From Cellulomonas shaoxiangyii (GTDB lineage: Bacteria; Actinomycetota; Actinomycetes; Actinomycetales; Cellulomonadaceae), in the NCBI RefSeq assembly GCF_004798685.1, contig NZ_CP039291.1:806001-870000 (forward strand): a DNA stretch of 64,000 nucleotides. Direction: 5' to 3'. The number at the start of each line of letters is the position of its first letter. Position 1 is the first letter of the stretch. Below are positions 10,021-18,383 of this stretch, one piece after another. The notes under the pieces were generated by a model. That model made no database searches and was not told the DNA's origin. It saw only the letters and a program-made list of their open reading frames with translations. The translations under genes and the position numbers were made by a program.

Positions 10021-10132
10021 ACCGGGTCACCTCCCGCGCCGGTGCCGTCCTGGTGACGTGCCTGGCGGGGGGGCAATTCGGGCGCCGCCGTCGTCGCTGC
10101 GGACCGCCGGTGGACGCCGCGCCGGGGCGACA

Positions 10133-10162
10133 TTGACCGCGGGCCTGTCGGACGCATAGATT
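10133..10162 (+). promoter_or_regulatory. Probable promoter of the 10.3-14.0 kb importer operon
   Basis: A -35-like TTGACC at 10133-10138 is followed 18 bp later by a -10-like TAGATT at 10157-10162. The two LacI-type palindromes lie just downstream, where a bound repressor would block early elongation. Confidence 0.55.
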
Positions 10163-10180
10163 CCGGCCACGTCGGTGTGG

Positions 10181-10213
10181 TGTATCGATAATCCTGAGGG
10201 ATGTATCGATACA
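10181..10213. promoter_or_regulatory. Twin LacI-type operators, 21 bp apart
   Basis: TGTATCGATAAT at 10181-10192 and the perfect 12-bp palindrome TGTATCGATACA at 10202-10213. The 21-bp offset, about two helical turns, places both on the same DNA face, as expected for paired dimers. The sites lie between the LacI gene and the importer genes. A related palindrome, TACATCGATGTA, precedes the LacI gene at 58.2 kb. Confidence 0.75.
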
Positions 10214-10320
10214 CCTCCGACGGTCGCGACCCGAAGAGGGGGACGCGGACGACCGGCGGCGAACTACGCAGCAGGGTCCCGGGGTACGACCCCGGGACGG
10301 ATCTCGATGAGGAGAGCCAG

Positions 10321-11994
10321 ATGACACGTGCGGGCATCAACGGAGGGCGCCGGCCACGGACGACGCGTGCGGCTGCGGCCGTCGCGGCGGGCCTCGCCCT
10401 GACGCTGGCCGCGTGCAGCGGCGGCGGTGGCGACGGCGGCGACGCCACCGAGGAGCAGCGGACCGGTGCGATGGAGGGCTACGCCGCCGGTGATCAGTTC
10501 ACCGCGTCGGAGCCCCTGGAGCTCTCGATCCTGTGGACCGACTGGCCCGAGGTGACGGTCAAGGACGAGTGGCAGTTCTTCGACCTCCTGAAGGAGCAGA
10601 CCAACGTCACGCTGGAGACGACCCACATCCCGCTGAGCGACCACCTGGAGAAGCGGAGCCTGCTCATCAGCGCCGGCGACGCGCCGGACATCATCCCGCT
10701 GGTCTACACCGGTGAGGAGGAGCAGTTCGCCGCCTCGGGCGCCGTCGTCCCGCTGAGCAAGTACCTCGACGAGATGCCCCACTTCCAGAAGTACGTGGAG
10801 GAGTGGGACCTGCAGGAGATGGTGGACAACCTGCGCCAGGAGGACGGCGAGCTGTACATGCTCCCCGGCTTCCAGGAGGTGTCCGTGCCGATGTTCACGC
10901 TCCTCGTCCGCAAGGACAAGTTCGACGAGCTCGGCATCGAGATGCCCGACACGTGGGAGGACTTCCGCGAGGCGTTCGTCAAGCTGAAGGAGGCCTACCC
11001 GGACTCCTACCCGCTGCAGGACGGGTTCCAGGGCAACTCGCTGCTCAACTACGCGGCCCGCGGGTTCGGTACCCAGGCCGGCTGGGGCTTCGGCGACGGC
11101 ATGCAGTGGGACGAGGAGAAGGGCGAGTTCGAGTACGCCGCCACCTCCGAGGAGTACAAGGAGATGGTCGAGTACTTCCACGGCCTCGTCCAGGACGGCC
11201 TGTTCGACCCCGACTCGTTCACGGTGCAGGACCAGGAGGCGGTCGAGCGCGTCGAGCGCCTGATCTCCGAGGGCAAGGCGTTCGCCGGCTCCGGTGCCAG
11301 CGGCACGGCGATCGAGTGGGGGCAGGCGCTGGACGCCACCGTCGGTCCCGGCAACCACGAGGTCGTGCAGATCCCGCCGCCCGCCGGCCCGGCCGGTGCG
11401 CTCGTGGAGCCGCGCAACTTCTGGCACGGCTTCATGATCACGAAGGACGCCGAGAGCAAGCCCTACTTCACGGCGCTGCTGCAGTTCCTCGACTGGATGT
11501 ACTACTCGCCGGAGGCACGCGACATGCTCCGCTGGGGCGTCGAGGGCGAGACGTACACGAAGTCCGGTGACGAGTACACGCTCGACGCCGAGCACCGTCT
11601 CGACACCTTCAACCTCAACCCGGGTGCGCCGACGGACATCCAGAAGGACCTGGGCTTCAGCACGTTCCTGGCCGAGGCCACGGAGTCGCGGGCGCTGAAG
11701 GAGTCGTACTCCACCGACCAGGCCGTCGAGTACATCGACGCCGTGCTGTCGACGCGCACCCCGACCGACCCGCTGCCGCCGGCCCCGCTGTCGGAGGCGG
11801 ACCTGGAGCAGGCGTCGCTGCTGGGCACGCCGCTGAAGGACTCGGTCGACACCGCCACGCTCCGGTTCATCCTGGGCGAGCGGCCGCTGAGCGAGTGGGA
11901 CGCGTTCGTCGCCGAGCTCGAGTCGAAGGGTCTGCAGCAGTACGTGGACCTGTACAACGGCGCGCGCGAGCGCTTCGCCGAGAGCAACGGCTAG
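10321..11994 (+). CDS. Sugar ABC transporter substrate-binding lipoprotein (CUT1, LplA/YtcQ-like)
   Basis: A 557-residue extracellular binding protein for an oligosaccharide importer. It has a lipoprotein signal with lipobox LTLAAC (Cys32) and a Gly-rich spacer, then a family 1 solute-binding fold: the early LSILWTDWPEVTVKDEW segment, SAGDAPDIIPL, and the large C-terminal lobe typical of the ~550-residue LplA/YtcQ/YesO group. The ATG at 10321 has GAGGAG upstream; an earlier ATG at 10201 lies inside the operator. Two permease genes follow and no ATPase gene, so a shared MsmK/MsiK-type ATPase elsewhere is likely. The group usually takes up plant-derived oligosaccharides; the ligand here is unknown. 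Confidence 0.92.
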   Translation: MTRAGINGGRRPRTTRAAAAVAAGLALTLAACSGGGGDGGDATEEQRTGAMEGYAAGDQFTASEPLELSILWTDWPEVTVKDEWQFFDLLKEQTNVTLETTHIPLSDHLEKRSLLISAGDAPDIIPLVYTGEEEQFAASGAVVPLSKYLDEMPHFQKYVEEWDLQEMVDNLRQEDGELYMLPGFQEVSVPMFTLLVRKDKFDELGIEMPDTWEDFREAFVKLKEAYPDSYPLQDGFQGNSLLNYAARGFGTQAGWGFGDGMQWDEEKGEFEYAATSEEYKEMVEYFHGLVQDGLFDPDSFTVQDQEAVERVERLISEGKAFAGSGASGTAIEWGQALDATVGPGNHEVVQIPPPAGPAGALVEPRNFWHGFMITKDAESKPYFTALLQFLDWMYYSPEARDMLRWGVEGETYTKSGDEYTLDAEHRLDTFNLNPGAPTDIQKDLGFSTFLAEATESRALKESYSTDQAVEYIDAVLSTRTPTDPLPPAPLSEADLEQASLLGTPLKDSVDTATLRFILGERPLSEWDAFVAELESKGLQQYVDLYNGARERFAESNG

Positions 11995-12007
11995 GACCTC
12001 GGGTCAT

Positions 12008-12041
12008 CCGGTGGGCCGGGGCAACGTCCCCGGCCCACCGG
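12008..12041 (+). promoter_or_regulatory. Intercistronic hairpin between binding protein and permease
   Basis: A perfect 14-bp stem (CCGGTGGGCCGGGG with its complement) around a 6-nt loop, placed between the binding-protein stop and the permease ribosome site (AAGGAG). It may be a partial terminator or an mRNA-stabilising end that gives more binding protein than permease. The operon at 61-64 kb has the same arrangement. Confidence 0.75.
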
Positions 12042-12062
12042 GTCCGCACGAAGGAGTGATCC

Positions 12063-13094
12063 ATGAGATCGACCCGGGTCCTCGTACCCACCGACGGCGC
12101 AGCCGTCGACGAGCCGGCCACGCGCGCCGGCACCGCGGGTCCGCCCGCCGGGCAGCGTCCCGCAGGCAGGCGGGGCCGCGAGCGCGTCCGGTCCGTGCCG
12201 TGGCGCACGACGCTGCGGCGCGACTGGCCGCTGTACGCGCTCGCCGCCGCACCCGTGCTGTTCCTGCTCGTGTTCCGCTACCTGCCGATGGCCGGCAACG
12301 CCATCGCGTTCCGGCGGTTCCGGCCGGGCGGCAGCATCTTCGGCGACGAGTTCGTCGGGCTGCGCTACATCTCGATGTTCATGAACGACCCGACGTTCTG
12401 GGCGGTCTTCTCGAACACGATCATCCTCGGGGCGCTGACGCTGGTCTTCGCGTTCCCGCTCCCGATCATCCTGGCGCTCATGCTCAACGAGCTGCGGGCG
12501 CAGAAGTTCAAGCGGTTCGTGCAGTCCGTGTCCTACCTGCCGCACTTCCTGTCGATCGTCATCATCGTCGGCATGCTCATGCAGATGCTCTCGCTGCAGG
12601 GCACGGTCAACCAGGTGATCGAGGCGCTCGGCGGTGAGTCGATCCCGTTCCTGCAGCGGCCGGAGTGGTTCCGCACCATCTACGTCGGCTCCGAGGTCTG
12701 GCAGACCGTCGGGTGGGGCACGATCCTCTACCTCGCGGCCCTGACCACGGTCGACTCCTCGCTCTACGAGGCGGCGCGCATCGACGGGGCCAACCGCTGG
12801 CAGCAGACGTGGCACGTGACCCTGCCGGGCATCCGCCCGACGATGGTCACGCTGCTCATCCTCAACGTCGGCACCTTCCTCAACGTCGGCTTCGAGAAGG
12901 TCCTGCTGCTCTACAACCCCTTGACCTACGAGACGGCGGACGTGATCTCGACCTACCTGTACCGGGTGGGCCTGATCTCGAACAACCTGTCCTACGCGGC
13001 GGCGATCGGTCTGTTCCAGGCCGTGATCGGCCTGGTCATGATCCTGTCGGCGAACATGATCTCCAAGCGAGCGGTGGGAGCGAGCCTGTGGTGA
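12063..13094 (+). CDS. Sugar ABC transporter permease (LplB-like)
   Basis: 343-residue inner-membrane permease, first of a pair. A cytoplasmic leader of about 50 residues rich in Arg/Pro precedes six predicted helices. The conserved loop that docks the ATPase reads YEAARIDGANRWQQTWHVTLPGI (EAA motif). ATG at 12063 with AAGGAG 7 bp upstream. It overlaps the next permease by 4 bp (GTGA), so the two are translationally coupled. The family (MalF/LplB) works as a heterodimer with the downstream permease. Confidence 0.93.
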   Translation: MRSTRVLVPTDGAAVDEPATRAGTAGPPAGQRPAGRRGRERVRSVPWRTTLRRDWPLYALAAAPVLFLLVFRYLPMAGNAIAFRRFRPGGSIFGDEFVGLRYISMFMNDPTFWAVFSNTIILGALTLVFAFPLPIILALMLNELRAQKFKRFVQSVSYLPHFLSIVIIVGMLMQMLSLQGTVNQVIEALGGESIPFLQRPEWFRTIYVGSEVWQTVGWGTILYLAALTTVDSSLYEAARIDGANRWQQTWHVTLPGIRPTMVTLLILNVGTFLNVGFEKVLLLYNPLTYETADVISTYLYRVGLISNNLSYAAAIGLFQAVIGLVMILSANMISKRAVGASLW

Positions 13095-14017
13095 CGCAGA
13101 TGACGGCGCCGAAGCCGTCCGCACCGGTCCGGCCCGTCGGTGCGCGCGACACGCGGGGCTACCGCGTGTTCACGTGGGTCAACATCACCGCCCTCCTGCT
13201 GGTCATGGGCGTGATGCTGTACCCCTTCCTCACGGTCGTGGCCCAGTCCTTCAGCAGCGAGGACGCGATCCGCTCCGGCGAGGTCAGCTTCTGGCCCGTG
13301 GGGTTCAACCTCAACACCTACCGCGCGGTGGCGGAGAACTCCCTCTTCTGGGGGAACTACCGCAACACGGTGGTGTACACCGTCGTCGGCACGACCATCG
13401 CGATGGTGCTGACGACCACGTACGCCTACGTGCTGTCCAAGCGGCACCTGCGCGGCCGCGGGCTCCTCATCGGCTTCGCGGTCTTCACGATGTTCTTCAA
13501 CGGCGGCATCATCCCGAACTACGTCCTCATCTCGTCGCTCGGGCTGAAGAACACCCTCTGGGCCGTGGTCCTGCCGGGTGCGATCTCGATCTTCAACCTG
13601 CTCGTCATGAAGTCGTTCTTCGAGAACCTGCCCTCCGAGCTCGAGGAGGCCGCGCAGATCGACGGCCTCGGGTGGTTCGGCATCTTCGGCCGCATCGTGC
13701 TGCCGCTGTCGAAGGCCGTGGTCGCGACGATGGTGCTGTTCTACTCGGTGCAGTACTGGAACGACTGGTTCAGCGCGTTCCTCTACCTGGACCGGCAGGA
13801 CCTGCAGCCCGTCACGCTGTTCCTGCGCAACCTCATCGCGGGGGCGTCGTCCGCCGCGTCGGAGGGGGCCGCCTCGCAGAGCGCCGCCACGGGGTCGATC
13901 TCCGTGAACATCCAGGCGGTGACCATGGTGCTCACGGTGCTGCCGATCCTGTGCGTCTACCCGTTCGTGCAGCGGTACTTCGTGTCCGGCGTCATGCTCG
14001 GCTCCGTCAAGGGCTGA
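13091..14017 (+). CDS. Sugar ABC transporter permease (LplC-like)
   Basis: 308-residue second permease, MalG/LplC type. Six helices are visible, with the EAA loop LEEAAQIDGLGWFGIFGRIVLPL and the NGGIIPNYVLISSLGL segment typical of the LplC/YtcP branch. The GTG at 13091 overlaps the previous stop as GTGA; GTG 13088 and ATG 13100 are in frame too. It ends just before a strong hairpin (14049-14078). There is no ATP-binding subunit in the operon. Confidence 0.93.
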   Translation: MTQMTAPKPSAPVRPVGARDTRGYRVFTWVNITALLLVMGVMLYPFLTVVAQSFSSEDAIRSGEVSFWPVGFNLNTYRAVAENSLFWGNYRNTVVYTVVGTTIAMVLTTTYAYVLSKRHLRGRGLLIGFAVFTMFFNGGIIPNYVLISSLGLKNTLWAVVLPGAISIFNLLVMKSFFENLPSELEEAAQIDGLGWFGIFGRIVLPLSKAVVATMVLFYSVQYWNDWFSAFLYLDRQDLQPVTLFLRNLIAGASSAASEGAASQSAATGSISVNIQAVTMVLTVLPILCVYPFVQRYFVSGVMLGSVKG

Positions 14018-14048
14018 GCGCTCCCGCCGGCCGTCGGCCCGGCCCTTC

Positions 14049-14078
14049 GGCCCGTCCGCCCCTCGGGGCGGGCGGGCC
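14049..14078. terminator. Bidirectional terminator hairpin
   Basis: A 14-bp stem, with one G-T wobble, around a minimal loop between the convergent permease and malic enzyme genes. Just beside it GGGCGGGCGGGCCGTTC occurs twice (near 14067 and 14090), the second copy holding the malic enzyme stop codon. Confidence 0.7.
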
Positions 14079-14105
14079 GTTCGGCGTTACGGGCGGGCGG
14101 GCCGT

Positions 14106-15557
14106 TCAGCGCTCGACCCGCCGGACCTGCGCGATCTCGCCCGTGGTCGGGGCGGGGGACGCCGCGACGCCCTCCGCGCCGGCGGCCGCGCGCACGGCCG
14201 CGGCGACGACCGTCGTCACCTCGGGGTTGAACACGCTCGGCACGATGTACGTCGGGTTCAGCTCCTCCGGGCGCACGACCGACGCGAGGGCCTCCGCCGC
14301 GGCCAGCAGCATGGGCTCGGTGATCGTGTGCGACTGCGCGTCGAGCAGCCCGCGGAAGACGCCGGGGAACGCGAGCACGTTGTTGATCTGGTTCGCGAAG
14401 TCGGAGCGGCCCGTGCCCACGACGGCCGCGTGCTTCGCCGCCTCGTCGGGGTCGATCTCCGGGCGGGGGTTGGCCAGCGCGAACACGATCGCGTCGTCGG
14501 CCATGCGCGCGACGTCGTCGGCCGTGATGACGTCCGGCGCGGACACGCCCACGAAGACGTCGGCACCCACGATCGCGTCGTGCACCGTGCCCGTGGCGCC
14601 CCGCGGGTTGGTGTGCGCGGCCGTCCACCGCAGCGACGGAGTCAGCCCCGGGCGGTCGGCGTGCACCACGCCGTCGATGTCCGTGACGACGACGTCGCGG
14701 ACCCCCGCGGCGAGCAGCAGCTTGAGCACGGCCGTCCCGGCCGCACCCGCACCCGACATGACGACCCGCACGTCGCCGATCCGCTTGCCCACCACGGTGA
14801 GCGCGTTCGTCAGCGCCGCGACCACGACGATCGCCGTCCCGTGCTGGTCGTCGTGGAACACCGGGATGTCGAGCGCCTCGCGCAGGCGGCGCTCCACCTC
14901 GAAGCAGCGCGGCGCGGAGATGTCCTCGAGGTTGATGCCGGCGAACACCGGCGCGATCGCGCAGACCGTCCGGACGATCTCGTCGACGTCCGTCGTGTCG
15001 AGGCAGATGGGGAACGCGTCGATGTCCGCGAACCGCTTGAAGAGCACGGCCTTGCCCTCCATCACGGGCAGCGCGGCGAGCGGGCCGATGTCGCCGAGCC
15101 CCAGCACGGCCGTGCCGTCCGTCACGACCGCGATGGTGTTGCGCTTGATGGTGAGCCGGCGCGCGTCGTCCGGGCGCTCCGCGATCGCCTGGGACACCCG
15201 TGCGACGCCCGGCGTGTACGCCATCGACAGGTCGTCGCGGTTGCGCAGCGGCACCTTCGACTCGATCGACAGCTTGCCGCCGAGGTGCATGAGGAACGTG
15301 CGGTCGGACACGCGCTTGACGGTGACCCCGTCGAGCTCCTCGAGCGCCGCGACGACGTCGGACGCGTGGTCCACGTCCCGCGTCGCGCACGTGACGTCGA
15401 CCGTCATCGCCTCGTGGAACGACGCGGTGACGTCGAGCGCCGTGACGATGCCGCCGGCGCGCTCGATGGCGGTCGTGAGGTCCGAGACGGCCGTGGGGCT
15501 GGCCCGCACCTCCAGCCGGGCGGTGATCGACGACGACACGGAGGGGGCGGTGACCAT
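14106..15557 (-). CDS. NAD(P)-dependent malic enzyme with N-terminal ACT-like domain
   Basis: Oxidatively decarboxylates malate to pyruvate. The 483-residue protein starts with an ACT-like regulatory domain of about 75 residues (SITARLEVRASPTAVSDLT...). The catalytic part follows with AYTPGVARVSQAI, DGTAVLGLGDIGPLAALPVMEGKA, the metal-binding FHDDQHGTAIV, and a Rossmann GAGAAGTAV. This is the short bacterial type without a phosphotransacetylase fusion. The ATG at 15557 begins directly before the ACT-like strand. ACT domains usually bind small ligands such as amino acids, so allosteric control is likely but the effector is unknown. The gene is divergent from the Nudix gene and converges on the importer operon. 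Confidence 0.92.
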   Translation of the reverse strand: MVTAPSVSSSITARLEVRASPTAVSDLTTAIERAGGIVTALDVTASFHEAMTVDVTCATRDVDHASDVVAALEELDGVTVKRVSDRTFLMHLGGKLSIESKVPLRNRDDLSMAYTPGVARVSQAIAERPDDARRLTIKRNTIAVVTDGTAVLGLGDIGPLAALPVMEGKAVLFKRFADIDAFPICLDTTDVDEIVRTVCAIAPVFAGINLEDISAPRCFEVERRLREALDIPVFHDDQHGTAIVVVAALTNALTVVGKRIGDVRVVMSGAGAAGTAVLKLLLAAGVRDVVVTDIDGVVHADRPGLTPSLRWTAAHTNPRGATGTVHDAIVGADVFVGVSAPDVITADDVARMADDAIVFALANPRPEIDPDEAAKHAAVVGTGRSDFANQINNVLAFPGVFRGLLDAQSHTITEPMLLAAAEALASVVRPEELNPTYIVPSVFNPEVTTVVAAAVRAAAGAEGVAASPAPTTGEIAQVRRVER

Positions 15558-15647
15558 GCGGTCATCGTGGCACCGACCGCCGCGCGTGGCGCCCCGGCGG
15601 GCGCGCGGGCGCGCCGGCCGCTCCGCGTGCGGCCGTAGCATCGGGCC

Positions 15648-16127
15648 GTGCCCGTCCCGCCGTTCGTCCTGGCCCTGCGCGCGCACGTCGGGCACGACCT
15701 GCTCTGGATGCCCGGCGTGACCGCGGTGGTGCTGCGCGCGCACGCCGGCCGCGAGCAGGTGCTGCTCGTGCGCCGCGCCGACTCCGGCGCGTGGACCCCC
15801 GTGACCGGCATCGTCGACCCGGGCGAGGAGCCCGCGGTCGCGGCGGCGCGCGAGGTGCTGGAGGAGGCGGCCGTCGTCGCGGTCCCCGAGCGGCTCGCAC
15901 GCGTCGGGGTCGTCGGGCCCGTGACCTACGACAACGGCGACCGCTCGACCTACCTGGACCTCACGTTCCGCTTCCGCTGGGTCTCCGGGGACCCGTACCC
16001 CGCCGACGGCGAGAACACCGACGCCCGCTGGTACGACCTCGACGGCCTGCCGCCGATGTCCGCGGACATGACCGAACGGCTCGCCGCGGGGCTCGTCCCG
16101 CACGGCGAGGCGACGTTCGTGGCGTGA
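15648..16127 (+). CDS. Nudix hydrolase
   Basis: 159 residues. The Nudix box is visible as GIVDPGEEPAVAAAREVLEE with REVLEE intact, so metal and pyrophosphate chemistry is expected; the usual Gly after EE is Ala. The substrate cannot be assigned; relatives cleave nucleoside diphosphate derivatives or oxidised nucleotides. It starts at a GTG (15648) and its stop overlaps the next gene's GTG (GTGA at 16124), so it is coupled to the Fic-like gene. It is divergent from malic enzyme with about 90 bp between. Confidence 0.88.
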   Translation: MPVPPFVLALRAHVGHDLLWMPGVTAVVLRAHAGREQVLLVRRADSGAWTPVTGIVDPGEEPAVAAAREVLEEAAVVAVPERLARVGVVGPVTYDNGDRSTYLDLTFRFRWVSGDPYPADGENTDARWYDLDGLPPMSADMTERLAAGLVPHGEATFVA

Positions 16128-16969
16128 GCGACCCGCTCGCGACCCTCGCGGCCGCGCCCGCCGTAGCCGACGCCGTCGCGTCGGCGCGGACCGCGTGCGA
16201 GGCGCTGCGCTGGCACGAGGGGTTCCGCCGGCGGTGGCGCGAGGTGCGCGCGGAGACGGGGCTGCGCGCGGCCGCGGCGTCGGCCGCGCTGGACGGCGCC
16301 CCGGTCGGGGTCGACGTCCTGCGCGCCTGGGCCACGGGTGGCGGCGCGCCGGGCACCGGGGCGGACGTCGTGGCGGCGGGCGCGCTGCGCGCCCAGGCGG
16401 TCGTGGAGGCCGCGCTGCCCCCGCTGGGCGGCCGGGGCGGCCCGGTGGCGCTCCCGCTGCCGCAGCTGATCGCGCGCGTGCACGCCGCCGCCACGGCCGG
16501 CTTGCTGCCCCCGGCGGACCTGGGCCGGCCGCGCACGGGCGACGCGCACGACCTGCGCGGGCTCGGTGCGGCGCCCGCGCCCGCCGACGCCGGCGCGCGC
16601 CTCGCCGCGCTCACGGCCGCCGTCGCCGGGACGGCCGCCCCCGGGCTCGTCGTCGCGGCCGTCGTGCACGCCGAGCTGCTCGCCGCCCGGCCGTTCGCGG
16701 CCGCCAACGGCGTCACGGCCCGGGCGGTCGCGCGCTGGCTGACGACGACGACCGGCCTCGACCCCACCGGCACGGTGCTGCCCGAGCCCGCGTGGCAGTC
16801 CGCCCCGGCGCCCTACCTCGCCGCGGCGGCGCGCTACGCGACCGGCACACCGCAGGGCGTGACCGCGTGGCTGGTGGCGTACGCCGACGCGGTCCGCGCG
16901 GGGGCGCAGGCGGCACGCGACGTCGCGGACGAGGTGCTCGCGGGACGGCTGGGCCCGGCGGGGCGCTGA
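16124..16969 (+). CDS. Degenerate Fic-fold protein
   Basis: 281-residue, mostly alpha-helical, Ala-rich protein. Residues about 180-204 read VHAELLAARPFAAANGVTARAVAR, which lines up with the Fic motif HPFxxGNGRxxR. However the catalytic His is replaced by Arg (RPF) and GNGR by ANGV. If the Fic fold is right, classical AMP transfer is unlikely; the protein may bind nucleotides or act as a scaffold. Coupled by GTGA to the Nudix gene and followed by a terminator. Related proteins appear near the Tad/Ssd locus in other actinobacteria. Function unknown; the fold assignment rests on one motif plus helicity. Confidence 0.65.
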   Translation: MSDPLATLAAAPAVADAVASARTACEALRWHEGFRRRWREVRAETGLRAAAASAALDGAPVGVDVLRAWATGGGAPGTGADVVAAGALRAQAVVEAALPPLGGRGGPVALPLPQLIARVHAAATAGLLPPADLGRPRTGDAHDLRGLGAAPAPADAGARLAALTAAVAGTAAPGLVVAAVVHAELLAARPFAAANGVTARAVARWLTTTTGLDPTGTVLPEPAWQSAPAPYLAAAARYATGTPQGVTAWLVAYADAVRAGAQAARDVADEVLAGRLGPAGR

Positions 16970-17008
16970 CGAGGTCGGTGCAGCAGTGCCGGGCCTCGGC
17001 CGGCCGAC

Positions 17009-17071
17009 GGCGCCGGACACGGACGGCGGCGCCGGACACGGACGGCGGCGCCGGACACGGACGGCGGCGCC
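17009..17071. repeat. Three 19-bp tandem repeats
   Basis: Three perfect head-to-tail units of GGCGCCGGACACGGACGGC (17009-17027, 17028-17046, 17047-17065) and the first 6 bp of a fourth, which runs into the terminator stem. Intergenic. Confidence 0.9.
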
Positions 17072-17088
17072 CGTTCCCGGGCGCCGCC
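17063..17088 (+). terminator. Terminator hairpin after the Nudix/Fic-like pair
   Basis: A perfect 11-bp stem, GGCGGCGCCCG and its complement, around the loop TTCC. No T-tract. About 95 bp after the Fic-like stop codon. Confidence 0.75.
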
Positions 17089-17497
17089 GCCGCCTCGACG
17101 ACCCGGGTGATCAGGCGTGCTGCCGTGAAGAGGTTCGCTCCGGGACCAGCCCGGTCGACCTGCCGAAAGGTGGCGTCCTGCGCGTGGGTGCCCTGGTCGT
17201 GCTGTGCCCCGAGTGTGCACCCGGGACGCACGGAGCGGCAACGGCGCGGACCGTCGCCGCACGTGGGGCCGGCGTGGCGTCCGGCTGGCGGACCGGGCGT
17301 CCATCTCGTGGCACGGCGGCTGCGGTCACGCGAGGCCGCCCGCGTCCGCGGGCCTGCGCGCCCGGGCCGACCCGGGGGCCGGCCGGTCCTCCGGGGTCGA
17401 CCAGCCGGCGTCCACGGCACCGTCGTGCGCGAGGACCGCCGTGCCGCGTGTCGAGCGCCCGGCCGGCGCAGGCGGGGGCTCGGTCGGGGGAGGGGCG
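17089..17497. other. Intergenic stretch without a convincing gene
   Basis: About 410 bp between the terminator and the HAD gene. The short frames present have Arg/Pro/Gly-rich shadow composition, no ribosome site, and nothing I recognise. No hairpin or repeat stands out. It could hold a degraded gene end. Confidence 0.5.
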
Positions 17498-18283
17498 TCA
17501 GGCGGGGCGACGGGCACGGCGGCGCAGCAGCAGCGCCAGCACGACGACGGCCGCGAGCGCGGCGACGACCGCCCCCGCGGCGGCACCCACGCGGCGGTCG
17601 AGCGCCCGCAGCGGCACCGGGCGGCGGAACGTGAGCACGCCCCAGCCGCGCTCGGTCGCGAGCCGGCGCAGCGCCCGGTCGGGGTTCACCGCGAACCCGT
17701 GGCCCACGACCCCCAGCATCGGCGCGTCGGTGAGCGAGTCGGAGTACGCGTAGCTCGCGTCGAGGTCGTAGCCGCGTGCGGCGGCGAGCTCGCGGATCGC
17801 CGTGGCCTTGTTCTCGCCGTAGGCGTAGAACTCGATGTCGCCCGTGTACCGCCCCTCCGCCACGGCCATGCGCGTCGCGACGACACCGTCCGCGCCGAGC
17901 ATCTCCGCGATCGGCTCGACGACCTCCGAGCCCGAGGCCGAGACCACCACGACGTCGCGCCCGGCGGCGTGGTGCTCCGCGATGAGCTCGACCGCCTCGG
18001 CGTACACCGTGGGGTCGATCGACTCGTGCAGGGTCGCCCGCACGACGGCCGAGACCGTCGCGACGTCCCACCCCGTGACCGTCCGGGACAGCTGCGCGCG
18101 CAGGCGCTCCGTGGCGACCTCGTTCGCGCTGCCCAGCAGGTAGGCGAGCTGCGCGTACGCCGACGCCACGACGCTGCGCCGCGTCAGCAGCCCCTCGGCG
18201 AGGAAGCTCCGGGAGAACGCCGTCGCGGAGGACGTCGCGATGATCGTCTTGTCCAGGTCGAAGAACGCAGCGGCACGGACCAC
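17498..18283 (-). CDS. HAD-IB family phosphatase (SerB/CicA-like) with C-terminal membrane anchor
   Basis: 261 residues. HAD motif I is FFDLDKTII (Asp9, Asp11), motif II VVVSASGSEVV, and the late motifs are GENKATAI and YSDSLTDAPML. This is the HAD-IB subgroup related to phosphoserine phosphatase and Rv3661 of M. tuberculosis. A C-terminal helix (AGAVVAALAAVVVLALLL) followed by Arg residues suggests membrane anchoring. GTG at 18283 begins right before motif I. It is divergent from ssd, the same pairing as Rv3661/Rv3660c. The true substrate is unknown. Confidence 0.88.
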   Translation of the reverse strand: MVRAAAFFDLDKTIIATSSATAFSRSFLAEGLLTRRSVVASAYAQLAYLLGSANEVATERLRAQLSRTVTGWDVATVSAVVRATLHESIDPTVYAEAVELIAEHHAAGRDVVVVSASGSEVVEPIAEMLGADGVVATRMAVAEGRYTGDIEFYAYGENKATAIRELAAARGYDLDASYAYSDSLTDAPMLGVVGHGFAVNPDRALRRLATERGWGVLTFRRPVPLRALDRRVGAAAGAVVAALAAVVVLALLLRRRARRPA

Positions 18284-18383
18284 CCCGTGAGAGTAGTGCG
18301 CACCACCGACGGCTGCCGGGATACCGGTTCGCGGCGCGGCCGGTGAGCCGCCCCCAGCCCGCCCGCGGGACGCGTCCTCCCCG

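Noticed and set aside
16986..17753. A coding region between the Fic-like and HAD genes
   Set aside because: Frames cross the tandem repeat and the HAD gene; no ribosome site and no recognisable protein.
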